Shown one piece after another: positions 41,560 through 50,470 of a DNA stretch of 64,000 nt. The notes under the pieces were generated by a model, which made no database searches, was not told the DNA's origin, and saw only the letters and a program-made list of their open reading frames with translations. A program made the translations under genes and the position numbers. Source of the stretch: Saccharibacillus soli (lineage in GTDB: Bacteria > Bacillota > Bacilli > Paenibacillales > Paenibacillaceae); NCBI GenBank assembly GCA_002189105.1, contig NIOB01000006.1:248001-312000 (forward strand). Direction: 5' to 3'. Position 1 is the first letter of the stretch. Each line of letters opens with the position of its first letter.

Positions 41560-42420
41560 ATGAAAAAGTCTCTGATCCTTATCCTGACTGCTCTGTTTCT
41601 GGTTCTGGCTGGCTGCGGTCAATCGGCATCGACTTCGACTTCATCGGACAAGACGGCTGACAAGACCGACAGTTCCGCAGCAAAAGGCACAGACAGCGAA
41701 GAACTGACCACCCTGAAAGTCGCTTCGCTTCCGGCACCGATGGACGCGATTCTGCAACTGGTCAAGCCGCTGCTGGTTGAAGACGGCATCAACCTGGAGA
41801 TCGTAGAAATGTCGGACAACATCCAGCCGAACGACGCGCTGGCGAACAAGGAAGTAGATGCGAACTTCTTCCAGCACGTCCCTTATGCGGAAGCTTACAA
41901 CGAAGCCAAGGGCGCGCATATCGTGCCGGTGCAGCCGGTCTACAATGCAATGTATGCAGGCTACTCGAAGAAATATAAGTCGATTGACGAGCTGCCGGAC
42001 GGCGCATCGGTTGCCATTCCGAATGATCCACCCAACATTGCCCACTCGCTGCTGCTGCTGGAACAGAACAATCTGATTAAGCTCAAGGACGGCGTAGGCA
42101 TCAAAGCGACGATTCAAGACATCACCTCCAATCCGAAAAACCTGCAATTCAAGGAAGTTGATCTGCTGACGCTGAACCGGATGATGGACGATGTGGATAT
42201 GGTCACGATGTACCCGGCTTATGCCAAACCGCTGGGATTGTCGGCCAAAAAAGACGCTCTGATTGTCGAAAAGGACATGCAGGCATTTGCGATTACGCTT
42301 ATGGCGCGCGAAGACAACAAAAATGATCCGGCGATCCAGAAGCTGGCAGAACGTATGCGCGGTCCTGAAGTGAAGAAGTTCCTGGAAGAAGAGTACACGG
42401 ACACGTATCCGGCGTTCTAA
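41560..42420 (+). CDS. metQ: Methionine-binding lipoprotein
   Basis: A 286-residue NlpA/MetQ-family lipoprotein with lipobox LAGC (Cys near 19), a Ser/Thr-rich linker, and the family blocks PAPMDAILQLVKPLL, QPNDALANKEVDANFFQH (start of it) and AIPNDPPN. It delivers methionine to MetNI at the outer membrane face. GGGGG lies upstream of the ATG at suitable distance; last gene of the operon, followed by a terminator. Confidence 0.93.
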   Translation: MKKSLILILTALFLVLAGCGQSASTSTSSDKTADKTDSSAAKGTDSEELTTLKVASLPAPMDAILQLVKPLLVEDGINLEIVEMSDNIQPNDALANKEVDANFFQHVPYAEAYNEAKGAHIVPVQPVYNAMYAGYSKKYKSIDELPDGASVAIPNDPPNIAHSLLLLEQNNLIKLKDGVGIKATIQDITSNPKNLQFKEVDLLTLNRMMDDVDMVTMYPAYAKPLGLSAKKDALIVEKDMQAFAITLMAREDNKNDPAIQKLAERMRGPEVKKFLEEEYTDTYPAF

Positions 42421-42494
42421 GGGATTCTTGTTTGACAAGTCCTGCACACTCCTATTTCGTTAAACCTTGCAGGATAGGTAAATCCCACTATTGC

Positions 42495-42527
42495 AGGCCG
42501 CTTGGCGTAAGCCAGGCGGCCTTTTTG
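42495..42527 (+). terminator. Terminator of the metNIQ operon
   Basis: AGGCCGC-TTGGC pairs with GCCA-GGCGGCCT around GTAA and is followed by five T. Confidence 0.92.
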
Positions 42528-42552
42528 TTCTCAAAAAATAAACAAACCTCAT

Positions 42553-42576
42553 TAAAAGCAAACGACTTGCCGAAAT
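42553..42576 (+). promoter_or_regulatory. Possible sigma-D promoter of the chemoreceptor gene
   Basis: TAAA (42553-42556) and GCCGAAAT (42569-42576) resemble the motility sigma-factor consensus (TAAA and GCCGATAT), but the spacer of 12 bp is shorter than usual. Weak. Confidence 0.3.
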
Positions 42577-42635
42577 AGGATGGAGAGCAAATTCGGTTTA
42601 GCAAAATATCCGCAGAGCAGAGGAGAGGCAACAAG

Positions 42636-44348
42636 TTGAAGCTTACAATCAGACAGAAGTTGTTTGGCGGATTTGGCATGATGATCGTGCTAATTATTGT
42701 TTTGAATACCCTGACCAATCTGGGCACATCAACACTGAAGGATCGGTCGGATGAATTAAAAGATCAACATATTCCGAACGTCGTTGTTCTGGAGAAGATC
42801 AATGATCGACTCAAGACCATTGACCAATTGACCATGCGCAATATTTTGCAAACGGATGATTCGCAGATGAGCGAAACTCAGAAGCAGATTGACCAAGCCA
42901 CGACCGAGATGAATCAGGCGATTGAGACGTATATCGCTTCGCTGACTGACGATCAGGAGAAAAAAGGTGCCGGAGAGTTCAAGGCGGCTGCGGCAACTTA
43001 TGAACAGGTAACCCAGCAAATTCTCCAGCTGTCGGAAGCCAACAAGGATGACGAAGCGATTCAGCTCCAGCAGCAGAACGAGCAGCTGGTCTCGCAGATG
43101 ACCGAGGCGTTGGGAGCGACCATCGATCAGAAGATTGACATCATGAACAGTTTTGCCCAGGCGCAGCGCGATCAGGCCGCCATGACCCTGACAATCTCCA
43201 TTGCTGCATTGGTCGCTGCCGTACTGCTGGCTGCAGGATTGAGTCTGTTGATCTCGCGCAGCATTACGCGCCCTCTGTCTGCATTGACACAGCATGTCGA
43301 TTACATGGCCGAAGGTGATCTGAGTCAAGTGGATGACTTGCAGACACTCCAAGCCGGACTCAAAGGCGAGCTGGGACGACTGGCTTCCTCCCTGGAACGC
43401 ATGGGACACAATCAGCGTGAGATTCTGCTGGAAGTCGGTCGCACGTCGAGCACGCTGGCTGGATCAGCTGACGAGTTCAAGTCGGTAGCTCAGGAGAGTG
43501 CAAGAGGCGCCCAGCATACGGTATCTTCGATGGAAGGAATGACGAAGTCTATCGAAGCCCAACTGGTGACTTCGCGTTCGGGAGGCGATCTGATGCAGCG
43601 GATGCTGGACAAGATCGTCGTGATCCGGGATCGCGTTGGAGAGACGTCGGAAGCGGCAGCAAGCGCCAGCTCCCATTCGGATCAGGGGGTTGAAGTGGTT
43701 GGTGAAGCTGTGCTGCAGATGGAATCGACCAACGAAGGCATGGCGGAGATGACTCAAGCTGTGGAAGCGCTGAATCAGCGTTCGATCGAGATTGGCGGTA
43801 TCGTCCAATTAATTACCAATATTGCCAAGCAGACCAATCTGCTGGCGTTGAACGCTTCGATTGAAGCCGCGCGTGCAGGTGAACATGGCAAAGGATTTGC
43901 TGTGGTAGCCAGCGAAGTCGGCAAGCTGGCAGAACAATCCTCGGCTTCAGCTGCACAGATCATCGGGATGATTGATCTGGTGCAGGAGGATGCCGAACGT
44001 CTGAATCAGGTCATTCAGGAAGCCTCCGGACGTGTCTCCGCAGGCAGCGAAGCGATCCGGGCAACGGGCGAACTGTTTGGACGCATCCGTGAGACGGTAG
44101 GGCGGGTCGGCTTGCAGAGTGAGCAGGCGGTTCAGGCTTCCGGCGAAATGGTGCAGGTTGTGGAGATGGTCGCTTCCGCCATTATGGAGAGCGGCGCACA
44201 GACCGAACGGACAGCGGAAGATGTACAGCTGGTTTCCTCGGTAGCGGAGCAGCAGTCGGCTGCGATGCAGCAGATGTCCACAGGTGCTGTGTCCCTGTCT
44301 CAATTGGCTGGTGAATTGGAGCAGTTGGTCGGTCGATTCAAGCTGTAG
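42636..44348 (+). CDS. Methyl-accepting chemotaxis protein
   Basis: A 570-residue chemoreceptor. An N-terminal membrane helix (about 10-30) and a four-helix-bundle extracellular domain (about 35-185) precede a second helix (about 188-210), a HAMP domain (about 212-265) and the signalling domain with the conserved hairpin tip ([17 protein letters not shown] through GFAVVASEV). It senses an external signal and controls CheA. The TTG start at 42636 has GAGGAGAGG about 8 nt upstream. Ligand unknown; no che genes nearby. Confidence 0.93.
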   Translation: MKLTIRQKLFGGFGMMIVLIIVLNTLTNLGTSTLKDRSDELKDQHIPNVVVLEKINDRLKTIDQLTMRNILQTDDSQMSETQKQIDQATTEMNQAIETYIASLTDDQEKKGAGEFKAAAATYEQVTQQILQLSEANKDDEAIQLQQQNEQLVSQMTEALGATIDQKIDIMNSFAQAQRDQAAMTLTISIAALVAAVLLAAGLSLLISRSITRPLSALTQHVDYMAEGDLSQVDDLQTLQAGLKGELGRLASSLERMGHNQREILLEVGRTSSTLAGSADEFKSVAQESARGAQHTVSSMEGMTKSIEAQLVTSRSGGDLMQRMLDKIVVIRDRVGETSEAAASASSHSDQGVEVVGEAVLQMESTNEGMAEMTQAVEALNQRSIEIGGIVQLITNIAKQTNLLALNASIEAARAGEHGKGFAVVASEVGKLAEQSSASAAQIIGMIDLVQEDAERLNQVIQEASGRVSAGSEAIRATGELFGRIRETVGRVGLQSEQAVQASGEMVQVVEMVASAIMESGAQTERTAEDVQLVSSVAEQQSAAMQQMSTGAVSLSQLAGELEQLVGRFKL

Positions 44349-44410
44349 ATCAACAGCCGGATAGCCTGGCGATGGATAGAAGTATAGATACAAGCGCGGA
44401 CGGAAGCATC

Positions 44411-44446
44411 AAAAAGACCCTTCTCATAAATGAAAAGGGTCTTTTT
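44411..44446. terminator. Terminator of the chemoreceptor gene
   Basis: AAAAAGACCCTT pairs with AAGGGTCTTTTT (44411-44422 with 44435-44446), symmetrical and therefore bidirectional. Confidence 0.92.
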
Positions 44447-44505
44447 GCCGATATAAAGAAAGTTAGCCTACAGGCAAGTAGGCCCAGGCAGAGAGAAAAG
44501 GGGAT

Positions 44506-46140
44506 GTGAGGGGATTGAAAGGGATTCGAGGGGGAATTCGCAGATTCAGCGCATTGGCGCTGGCTGCCGCTTTGCTGGTGGGAACAGTTGCCGTACCGGC
44601 ACCACGCACGGCGTCTGCGGCAAGTGTATGGAATGTCTATAACGAGGCGATGCGGCTGGATGCGCAGGGCAAATATACCCAGGCGATCGCCAAATACGAG
44701 CAGGCAGGGCGAACGATGGCTGCCAGTGCCGACTATGGCAATGCCGGCCGTATGTATCGCAAGGCTGGCGAAGCTTATGTGAAGCTCAATCAGTATGATA
44801 AAGCCGTATCCAGTTGGGATCTGGAGTCGGCTTATTATGCCCGGGTGCATCTGACTCAAGACAGCATTGCCGTCAAACGCAAGGCAGATGCACTTCGCAG
44901 CTCTGCCGAGCTGTATTACGAGACGGGATTGTCTGCACAGACACTTGCCAATCGTTCGCGCGGACTGGCGCCGTTGGAGCCGGCTAACGGTATCCTGCTG
45001 GGAGCTTATGCGGAGCAGGATGCCAAGGTGCATCAGTCATCGGGTGGCAAGTTCTATACAGAAGAATTTCCCAAGCTGACGGGTCGTAAACACGCAGGGT
45101 ATCTGCTGTACTTCACATATGGGACGCGGCTGTCTACCATCCAGTCGCATATCAACAAGGCCAAAGCCAATGGAACTGCCATCGAACTTGGGGTACAGCC
45201 GCTTGGAGGGATGAGCGAAGTGCAGGATAACGCGTATCTCCATCAGCTTGCCAAGGATGCGGCAGCTTCAGGCGTTCCGATCTTCCTGCGTTTTGCCAAT
45301 GAGATGAACGGCAACTGGACACCATGGAAAAGCACGCCGCAGACCTATATCGAGAAGTTCCGCCTGGTAGCGAATGTGTTCCACAAGGAAGCTCCCGACA
45401 ATGTGGCGATGGTCTGGGCACCTGGAGCAGAACCGATTGATACCATTCAGGATTATTATCCGGGTGACGCGTATGTCGATTGGGTGGGCGCCAGCCTGTA
45501 TTCGATCTACAATCCGTCCGCCGATCCACTCAAGCAGGGCATGGATCGAAGCAGCCATGTCGCCAAGCTGGACACGATTTATAACCTGTATGCCAACCGC
45601 AAACCGATCATGATTGCCGAAGGCGCGGTGTCTTATATGTATCCGGAGAAAATGCGTGATGTCAGCGATTGGTCGGTCTATCAGACGCAGCAGCTGTACG
45701 CGACATTGCCGATGAAATATCCCAAGGTCAAGGCCGCGTTCTGGTTTGACGTGGACACGCAGGGCACGACGGATCGGGTCAAATATTATGGTCTGTCGAA
45801 CAATGCCAAGATGCTGACGGCTTATCAGAAAGCCATCTTGAACCCGTATTACCTGAGTGACATCGGCAGCGGAACTTCGCTGTCCTACAACCGGATTGGC
45901 GCCGCCGTTCCCGCCCAGAAACTCAAGGTATCCGCCTATGTGAAGACCTGGTCGCCGACACTCGGCAAGGTCATTTACCGGATCGGCGGCAAGACGGTCG
46001 GCATGACCGTAACCCCTCCCTGGAGCACGCAGATTGACTTTACGCCCTATAAAGGCAAAATGGTCTCGATTGAGGTGCTGGCCTATGATCGACAGGGGAA
46101 ACTGGTTACCACGCAAACGATAAAGACAAAAGTTCAATAA
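44506..46140 (+). CDS. Secreted GH26-like glycosidase with N-terminal TPR region
   Basis: A 544-residue secreted protein. A signal peptide (to about 38, TASA) is followed by TPR-like helical repeats (about 40-140: WNVYNEAMRLDAQGKYTQAI and similar) and a TIM-barrel domain (about 160-440) of the GH26 (mannanase-like) type: RFANEMNGNW holds the acid/base Glu, IAEGAVS the likely nucleophile Glu, with GASLYSIYN and AAFWFDVD blocks. The C-terminal 90 residues are beta-rich. It should cut a beta-mannan or related polymer outside the cell. Start GTG 44506 is uncertain; TTG 44515 is possible. Confidence 0.8.
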   Translation: MRGLKGIRGGIRRFSALALAAALLVGTVAVPAPRTASAASVWNVYNEAMRLDAQGKYTQAIAKYEQAGRTMAASADYGNAGRMYRKAGEAYVKLNQYDKAVSSWDLESAYYARVHLTQDSIAVKRKADALRSSAELYYETGLSAQTLANRSRGLAPLEPANGILLGAYAEQDAKVHQSSGGKFYTEEFPKLTGRKHAGYLLYFTYGTRLSTIQSHINKAKANGTAIELGVQPLGGMSEVQDNAYLHQLAKDAAASGVPIFLRFANEMNGNWTPWKSTPQTYIEKFRLVANVFHKEAPDNVAMVWAPGAEPIDTIQDYYPGDAYVDWVGASLYSIYNPSADPLKQGMDRSSHVAKLDTIYNLYANRKPIMIAEGAVSYMYPEKMRDVSDWSVYQTQQLYATLPMKYPKVKAAFWFDVDTQGTTDRVKYYGLSNNAKMLTAYQKAILNPYYLSDIGSGTSLSYNRIGAAVPAQKLKVSAYVKTWSPTLGKVIYRIGGKTVGMTVTPPWSTQIDFTPYKGKMVSIEVLAYDRQGKLVTTQTIKTKVQ

Positions 46141-46193
46141 AGACACGGTTTCAAAGCATGAGAGCAAGCCGCTGTATGCTTTAACAAAAAAAG

Positions 46194-46234
46194 GCCCGCC
46201 AACAGAAGGTAGACAGCTGTTGGCGGGCTTTTTT
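46194..46234. terminator. Bidirectional terminator between the glycosidase and oxidoreductase genes
   Basis: GCCCGCCAACA (46194-46204) pairs perfectly with TGTTGGCGGGC (46218-46228), with A-run before and T-run after. Confidence 0.93.
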
Positions 46235-46240
46235 GCTAAA

Positions 46241-46801
46241 TTATGAAATGGGATGATGCACGACGGCAGATAGCTGCGGATTCAGCAGATAGTCCGCATA
46301 ACGTCTGGCGCTGTCTGCAATCTCTTCGTCAGGTGTGCGTGAGCTTACGCCGTAGTAGACAAATGGAGTTTCATAGCCGCTTTGCAGGTATCGGGCTGTC
46401 ATCTCGAAAGGAATCAGCAGCTCACTGACCTCAAAGCCGTATTCACCATCCCGGCTGTAATCGCTTTTTTCCACCCCTACCGATACGGCAACCCCAATGA
46501 TCTTGTCGCGGAACAGCCAGGAACCTTCACCGAAGGCCCATCCTTGCAGCAGGACTTCATCCTGCCACTGCTTCAGCATGGGCGGGCAGTTGAACCAATA
46601 GAAGGGGAACTGCCAGATGATGCGATCATGGGCTTCAACAAGCGCTTGTTCAGCCGCAATGTCGATCTTGCCATCCGGGTATTTTTCATACAGAGAGCTG
46701 ACCGTGATCTGATCGGGATATTTACGAATTTCTTCCAGCCATCTGCGGTTGACGCGCGACGTTTCGATAGCAGGATGAGCGGCGATAACTAACGTTTTCA
46801 T
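46241..46801 (-). CDS. NAD(P)H-quinone oxidoreductase (flavodoxin fold)
   Basis: A 186-residue protein of the NQO/KefF-type flavodoxin-like family: VIAAHPAIETSRVN opening, FPFYWFNCPPMLKQWQDEVLLQG-type FMN-site block (starting WQFPFYWF), and GVAVSVG. It should reduce quinones by two electrons with FMN. ATG 46801 follows AAGGAG by 9 nt; the longer frame to 46915 has no ribosome site. It lies downstream of an HxlR regulator gene on the same strand, a common stress-response pairing. Confidence 0.88.
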   Translation of the reverse strand: MKTLVIAAHPAIETSRVNRRWLEEIRKYPDQITVSSLYEKYPDGKIDIAAEQALVEAHDRIIWQFPFYWFNCPPMLKQWQDEVLLQGWAFGEGSWLFRDKIIGVAVSVGVEKSDYSRDGEYGFEVSELLIPFEMTARYLQSGYETPFVYYGVSSRTPDEEIADSARRYADYLLNPQLSAVVHHPIS

Positions 46802-46960
46802 GGGAAAACTCCTTCCAGGGGATTGGGCTGGGAAGAAATCTTCTGGAGAACTCTTCGTAAGAATTTTTCTTCGGTTGTCCAAGCCCTTTATGCTCTTTAT
46901 TGTAGAAAAGAACAAAGCGGCTGTTAAGTACGCACTTTTGGGTAACCGCCGCTCAAACGA

Positions 46961-47365
46961 CTAGGCTTGGGGAAGTTTGGCAGCCTCGGTGGAATGAATC
47001 GGTTCGGCTACACAATCCTCCAGCACCAGACGTCGATCGCCGTATACCCGATCAAGATGAGCCTCACCCCAGTTGCAGAAGAAGTCGAGCACGCCGATTA
47101 GACCCCGGCCGTACTCGCTTAATTCATATTCGACGCGGGGCGGAACCTCTTGGTAATCATGGCGCAGCAGCAGTCCGTCACGCTCCAATTCACGCAGCTG
47201 CTGGGCCAGCATCTTGTGGCTGATATTCGGAATGAGGCGGCGTAATTCGTTAAATCGCTTGATACCGCCTACCAGGTGATAGAGGATGAGGCTTTTCCAT
47301 TTGCCCCCAATGACTTCAAGCGTCACTTCGACGCCGATTCGGTATTTTTTCTCCGGCTGTTCCAT
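46961..47365 (-). CDS. HxlR-family transcriptional regulator
   Basis: A 134-residue winged-helix regulator of the HxlR/YodB type: VIGGKWKSLILYHL, RFNELRRLIPNISHKML and LERDGLLLRHDY are the family hallmarks. Two Cys occur in the C-terminal half (near 96 and 116) instead of the N-terminal Cys of YodB. It likely represses the oxidoreductase gene 160 bp downstream in response to electrophiles or quinones; inferred from context. Confidence 0.9.
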   Translation of the reverse strand: MEQPEKKYRIGVEVTLEVIGGKWKSLILYHLVGGIKRFNELRRLIPNISHKMLAQQLRELERDGLLLRHDYQEVPPRVEYELSEYGRGLIGVLDFFCNWGEAHLDRVYGDRRLVLEDCVAEPIHSTEAAKLPQA

Positions 47366-47510
47366 CTGATCCCAGACTCCTTTCCATTGTCGGATTCTCT
47401 CTCTTAGGTTTAGAATAACATGATCGAGCAGCAGGAGGCACGAAGCGCAGCATCAGGGCGGAAATTGGCGAATGGAATCGCATCAGCAGGAAGCCAGTGG
47501 AACAGCACAG

Positions 47511-47553
47511 AAAGCCTCACGATGGGGGGTATGAACCCGTCGTGAGGCTTTTT
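47511..47553. terminator. Terminator between the stalk-domain gene and the HxlR gene
   Basis: AAAGCCTCACGA pairs with TCGTGAGGCTTT (47511-47522 with 47540-47551), with an inner GGG/CCC stem. For the minus-strand stalk-domain gene it is the natural terminator; the T-run is stronger on the plus strand. Confidence 0.75.
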
Positions 47554-47630
47554 CCTGCGAACATGAATAAGGATCTGGAAGACCGGTCAGTCGATCAGCA
47601 TCTGAGCATTTAGGGTCTGAAAGCGGAACG

Positions 47631-48293
47631 TTATTTCCCGCTCCAGATCACTTCCACTACGGTATACCCCTGGCTGCTGCCCGTACCAGGCGAAGTGGTG
47701 AGCGAGACGTTAAATGTACTGCTAGAATCCACGATGGTAAAGGCGGATGCGCTGACTTCCTCGGACTTGGATGATGCGCCTTTTTTCTCAAAATACTGCT
47801 TATACTGATTGCCCAGCGTCTCCAGATTCTGCTTCGTCAGATAGCTGAAGGTCACAGCAGGCTTGCCGGTCGTCGTTCCCTGTACCACATCAAAAATCTT
47901 GGCATCCGAAGGCAGCGGGAAATCCTGCGGCAGCAGCGAAGGGCGTTTGACGGAAGTTGAACTAGGCGAAGGACTGCCTGTGTTCCCTGAATTGCCCGAA
48001 GCAGCCGCTCCACCAATTACGACCCGGCTGTTGGCGGCATCATAATTGACCGACGTATTCAGGGCTTCACCAATCGAACGCACCGGCAGATAGGTCGTGC
48101 CGTTATAGGTGATGGGAGCGAGCGTTTTGCCATTGGCGTCTTTGGGCGTGTAGGTCTTGCCATTCACGACGAGGCTGAGTCCGGAGTTAAGCGTCGCCCG
48201 AATTTCCTTGAGATTGGCTCCCGCGTACACACCGGCAGAGGCGGTCAAGGTCAATGCAGCGGCAACGGCAGCCGCGATGATCTTCTTTTTCAT
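47631..48293 (-). CDS. Secreted stalk-domain (copper-amine-oxidase N-like) protein
   Basis: A 220-residue secreted protein: signal peptide MKKKIIAAAVAA... with cleavage near VYA, one stalk domain (about 30-90: LVVNGKTYTPKD, TYLPVRSIGEALN), a Gly/Ser/Pro linker and a C-terminal alpha/beta domain of about 95 residues without recognised motif. ATG 48293 is used since it starts the signal peptide. Function unknown; the stalk domain is shared with the L,D-transpeptidase and amidase of this window. Confidence 0.75.
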   Translation of the reverse strand: MKKKIIAAAVAAALTLTASAGVYAGANLKEIRATLNSGLSLVVNGKTYTPKDANGKTLAPITYNGTTYLPVRSIGEALNTSVNYDAANSRVVIGGAAASGNSGNTGSPSPSSTSVKRPSLLPQDFPLPSDAKIFDVVQGTTTGKPAVTFSYLTKQNLETLGNQYKQYFEKKGASSKSEEVSASAFTIVDSSSTFNVSLTTSPGTGSSQGYTVVEVIWSGK

Positions 48294-48598
48294 GTGTGGA
48301 TTCCATCCTTTCAAAGTCGGAGATGCCGACCGCGATTGAGGTAGGATCTAACGAAGGTTGTAAGGTCGGTAGATCCTATTACCCTCACTGCTTGCTTGTA
48401 CAAACGAGGGACTGAGTGGGTAAAAAAGAATCAAGCATCCGGAATGTGCAGGCAGCGGTCGGGAGCGAACGATATTTCTGAAGAAGAAATTTCGGTACGA
48501 AGCCCATGGGAGGAGCGTTTATAACTTGAGAGCCTTTACCAGAGCGTTTGAAATGACAGAGAACGTGGCGCAGGCCAAGCGATCATGAGAAGGGGCGG
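48294..48598. other. Divergent intergenic region with a 9-bp inverted repeat
   Basis: 305 bp without a gene between two divergent genes. It contains TAGGATCTA at 48342-48350 and its exact inverse TAGATCCTA at 48370-48378, a possible operator or leader hairpin for the stalk-domain gene. No strong promoter was identified. Confidence 0.5.
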
Positions 48599-49096
48599 AT
48601 GAGCATGGAGCTATATGTGACGGATAACTTTTTTAACAGCGGACGAACCGAGATTCTGAACGCAGCGGGAGAAGCCGCCGGGATGCTGGATCTTAGAAGT
48701 GCATTTGGCTCGGCGCTGGATGTATATGCCTCCTCCGGCGAACTGCTGTATACGGGCAAATTTCGCCTGATGCTGCGCCGCTGGCAGGTGATGGATGGAA
48801 GTGGGCGTGAGATAGGAGAGCTGCGACCCAAATTTACGTTATTCAGCAAAAAGTTCGAGTATGACGCCGGGCAGCGTGGAGTATACGAGATTGAATCCCC
48901 GAACTTTTCCAAGGAATATATCATGACGCAGGATGGGGTGGAAGTGGCGCACTTCGCCCGTACATCGAGTTGGATGCTCAGCGGCGCCTACCAGCTGCAG
49001 AATGCCTCACCGCTGGATGAATATGAGCTGGTTGCTGTCGTGATGGGTGTGAATGCCATTCGTAAGCGTCAGCGCTCTGCGGCAAATTCCAGCTAA
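48599..49096 (+). CDS. LURP-one/tubby-like protein, copy 1
   Basis: A 165-residue protein with the LURP-one-related (tubby-like beta-barrel) pattern: MELYVTDNFF start, LDVYASSGELLYTGKFRL, KKFEYDAGQRGVYEIE and a C-terminal helix DEYELVAVVMGVNAI. Possibly a phospholipid- or membrane-associated barrel. ATG 48599 or 48605; AAGGGGCGG precedes. A paralog is found on the other side of ypsA. Confidence 0.75.
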   Translation: MSMELYVTDNFFNSGRTEILNAAGEAAGMLDLRSAFGSALDVYASSGELLYTGKFRLMLRRWQVMDGSGREIGELRPKFTLFSKKFEYDAGQRGVYEIESPNFSKEYIMTQDGVEVAHFARTSSWMLSGAYQLQNASPLDEYELVAVVMGVNAIRKRQRSAANSS

Positions 49097-49188
49097 ACTT
49101 GATTATTCCATCGTCAGGATTGAGGCTGAGGCTCAGGTGAACCTCATATGATACACTGGAGGAAAAGGATCGGGGAGGCTGTAACGTT

Positions 49189-49773
49189 GTGAAAAATTTG
49201 CTGGTCACCGGCTATCGCGCCAACGAACTCGGCATCTTCAATCAGAAGCATCCGGGTATTCCGTTCATCCGTGAAGCGATCAAGCGCCGGCTGATCCCGC
49301 TGATCGAGGAAGGGCTGGAATGGGTCATTACGCCAGGGCAGTACGGCGTTGATCTATGGGCATGTGAAGCGGTGATTGAATTAAAGGCCGACTATCCGCA
49401 GCTCAAACTGTCGATCCTGGCGGCTTTTGCCGGGATGGACGAGAAGTGGAGCGACGAGAAGAAGGACTATTGGCAGAACCTGCTCAAGCAGGTCGATTAT
49501 TATGGGCTGGTCAGCAAGGAAGCCTACAGCGGCCCCTGGCAGTTCAAGGCGCGGGATGCCCTGCTGCTGCGCAAGAGCGACGGGATGCTGTTGGTGTACG
49601 ATGATGAAGCTTCACCCGGCAGTCCGCGATACTTCAAGGAAGCAGCCGAGAAGATGCGGGATGAAGAAGGGTATCTGTTGATTCAGATTACACCGGAGGA
49701 TATTCAGGCGGTAGCGGATGATCTTCAGTCGAATCTGATCGATGCACAGGTGGATGGAGCGGATTGGAACTAG
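49189..49773 (+). CDS. ypsA: YpsA-like SLOG-domain protein (DUF1273)
   Basis: A 194-residue protein with the DUF1273/YpsA pattern: LLVTGYRANELGIF, ITPGQYGVDLWACEA (the Gly-rich SLOG nucleotide-binding region), and LLLRKSDGMLLVYDDE. In Bacillus YpsA is linked to oxidative stress and cell division; SLOG folds bind nucleotide-derived ligands. GTG start at 49189 with GGGGAGG about 10 nt upstream. Flanked by two LURP-one-like genes. Confidence 0.85.
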   Translation: MKNLLVTGYRANELGIFNQKHPGIPFIREAIKRRLIPLIEEGLEWVITPGQYGVDLWACEAVIELKADYPQLKLSILAAFAGMDEKWSDEKKDYWQNLLKQVDYYGLVSKEAYSGPWQFKARDALLLRKSDGMLLVYDDEASPGSPRYFKEAAEKMRDEEGYLLIQITPEDIQAVADDLQSNLIDAQVDGADWN

Positions 49774-49826
49774 GCGTCAGGGTGAAGAGACGGCGCAGGA
49801 AGTCTGACGATCGGGAGGTCTGGGTC

Positions 49827-50333
49827 ATGGAACTGCATGTTGGAGGGAAGTTCTGGCCGATGGGCAGGAGTGCGATCACTTTTCCAAATGGAGAGCAGGC
49901 GGGTACTCTCGAATATACGTCAAGTCGTGCCCATGTGCGGGACGACGAAGATTATGTGCGTTTCCGGTGCCGTCTGCGTGGGCTTCCCAAACGTTGGGAG
50001 ATCTACGACGCACGCGAGGAACTTGTCGGCACATTAACCCGCAATTCACCCATGTCCGTCACCCAATTTGAATATAACGCAGGAGCCAGGGGATATTATG
50101 ACATCGAGATGGACGCCGAACTTCGGGGATACCGGATCGAGGGCAGGCGGGAGGCCATATTCGTCGGCCGCAAGAAATATTGGTGGAAAAGTGACGGATA
50201 CCGACTGCTTACGGAGAATGGGGTCGAAGGCGCCGTAAACGAATACGAATGGATCGCGGTCATGCAGGGAGTGAAGCTGCTGCGTCAGCGTTCATTTGGA
50301 CCTGCGGAAGCCGTTTCCAGCCTGTTTTCATAG
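49827..50333 (+). CDS. LURP-one/tubby-like protein, copy 2
   Basis: A 168-residue paralog of the gene at 48599. Both share MEL-V at the start, FEYNAGARGYYDIE versus FEYDAGQRGVYEIE, and NEYEWIAVMQGVKLLRQR versus DEYELVAVVMGVNAIRKR near the end. ATG 49827 is chosen because GGGAGGT (49813-49819) is 7 nt upstream and the start then aligns with the paralog; the longer frame from 49764 is not supported. It lies 53 bp after ypsA and may be in one operon with it. Confidence 0.75.
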   Translation: MELHVGGKFWPMGRSAITFPNGEQAGTLEYTSSRAHVRDDEDYVRFRCRLRGLPKRWEIYDAREELVGTLTRNSPMSVTQFEYNAGARGYYDIEMDAELRGYRIEGRREAIFVGRKKYWWKSDGYRLLTENGVEGAVNEYEWIAVMQGVKLLRQRSFGPAEAVSSLFS

Positions 50334-50373
50334 CTCTGAGCATGTAAGTATAATCGACCCTGCCGAATGGGAT

Positions 50374-50423
50374 GAAAAAACCGCCACAGAATCGTCCGGA
50401 AGGACGGTTTTGCGGCGGTTTTT
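50374..50423. terminator. Bidirectional terminator after the second LURP-one gene
   Basis: AAAAACCGCC pairs with GGCGGTTTTT, with a separate inner hairpin CGTCC/GGACG. Confidence 0.88.
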
Positions 50424-50470
50424 GGTTTGGCTATGATGGAACGACAGAGGTAAGACGGTGTGACAAGAAA

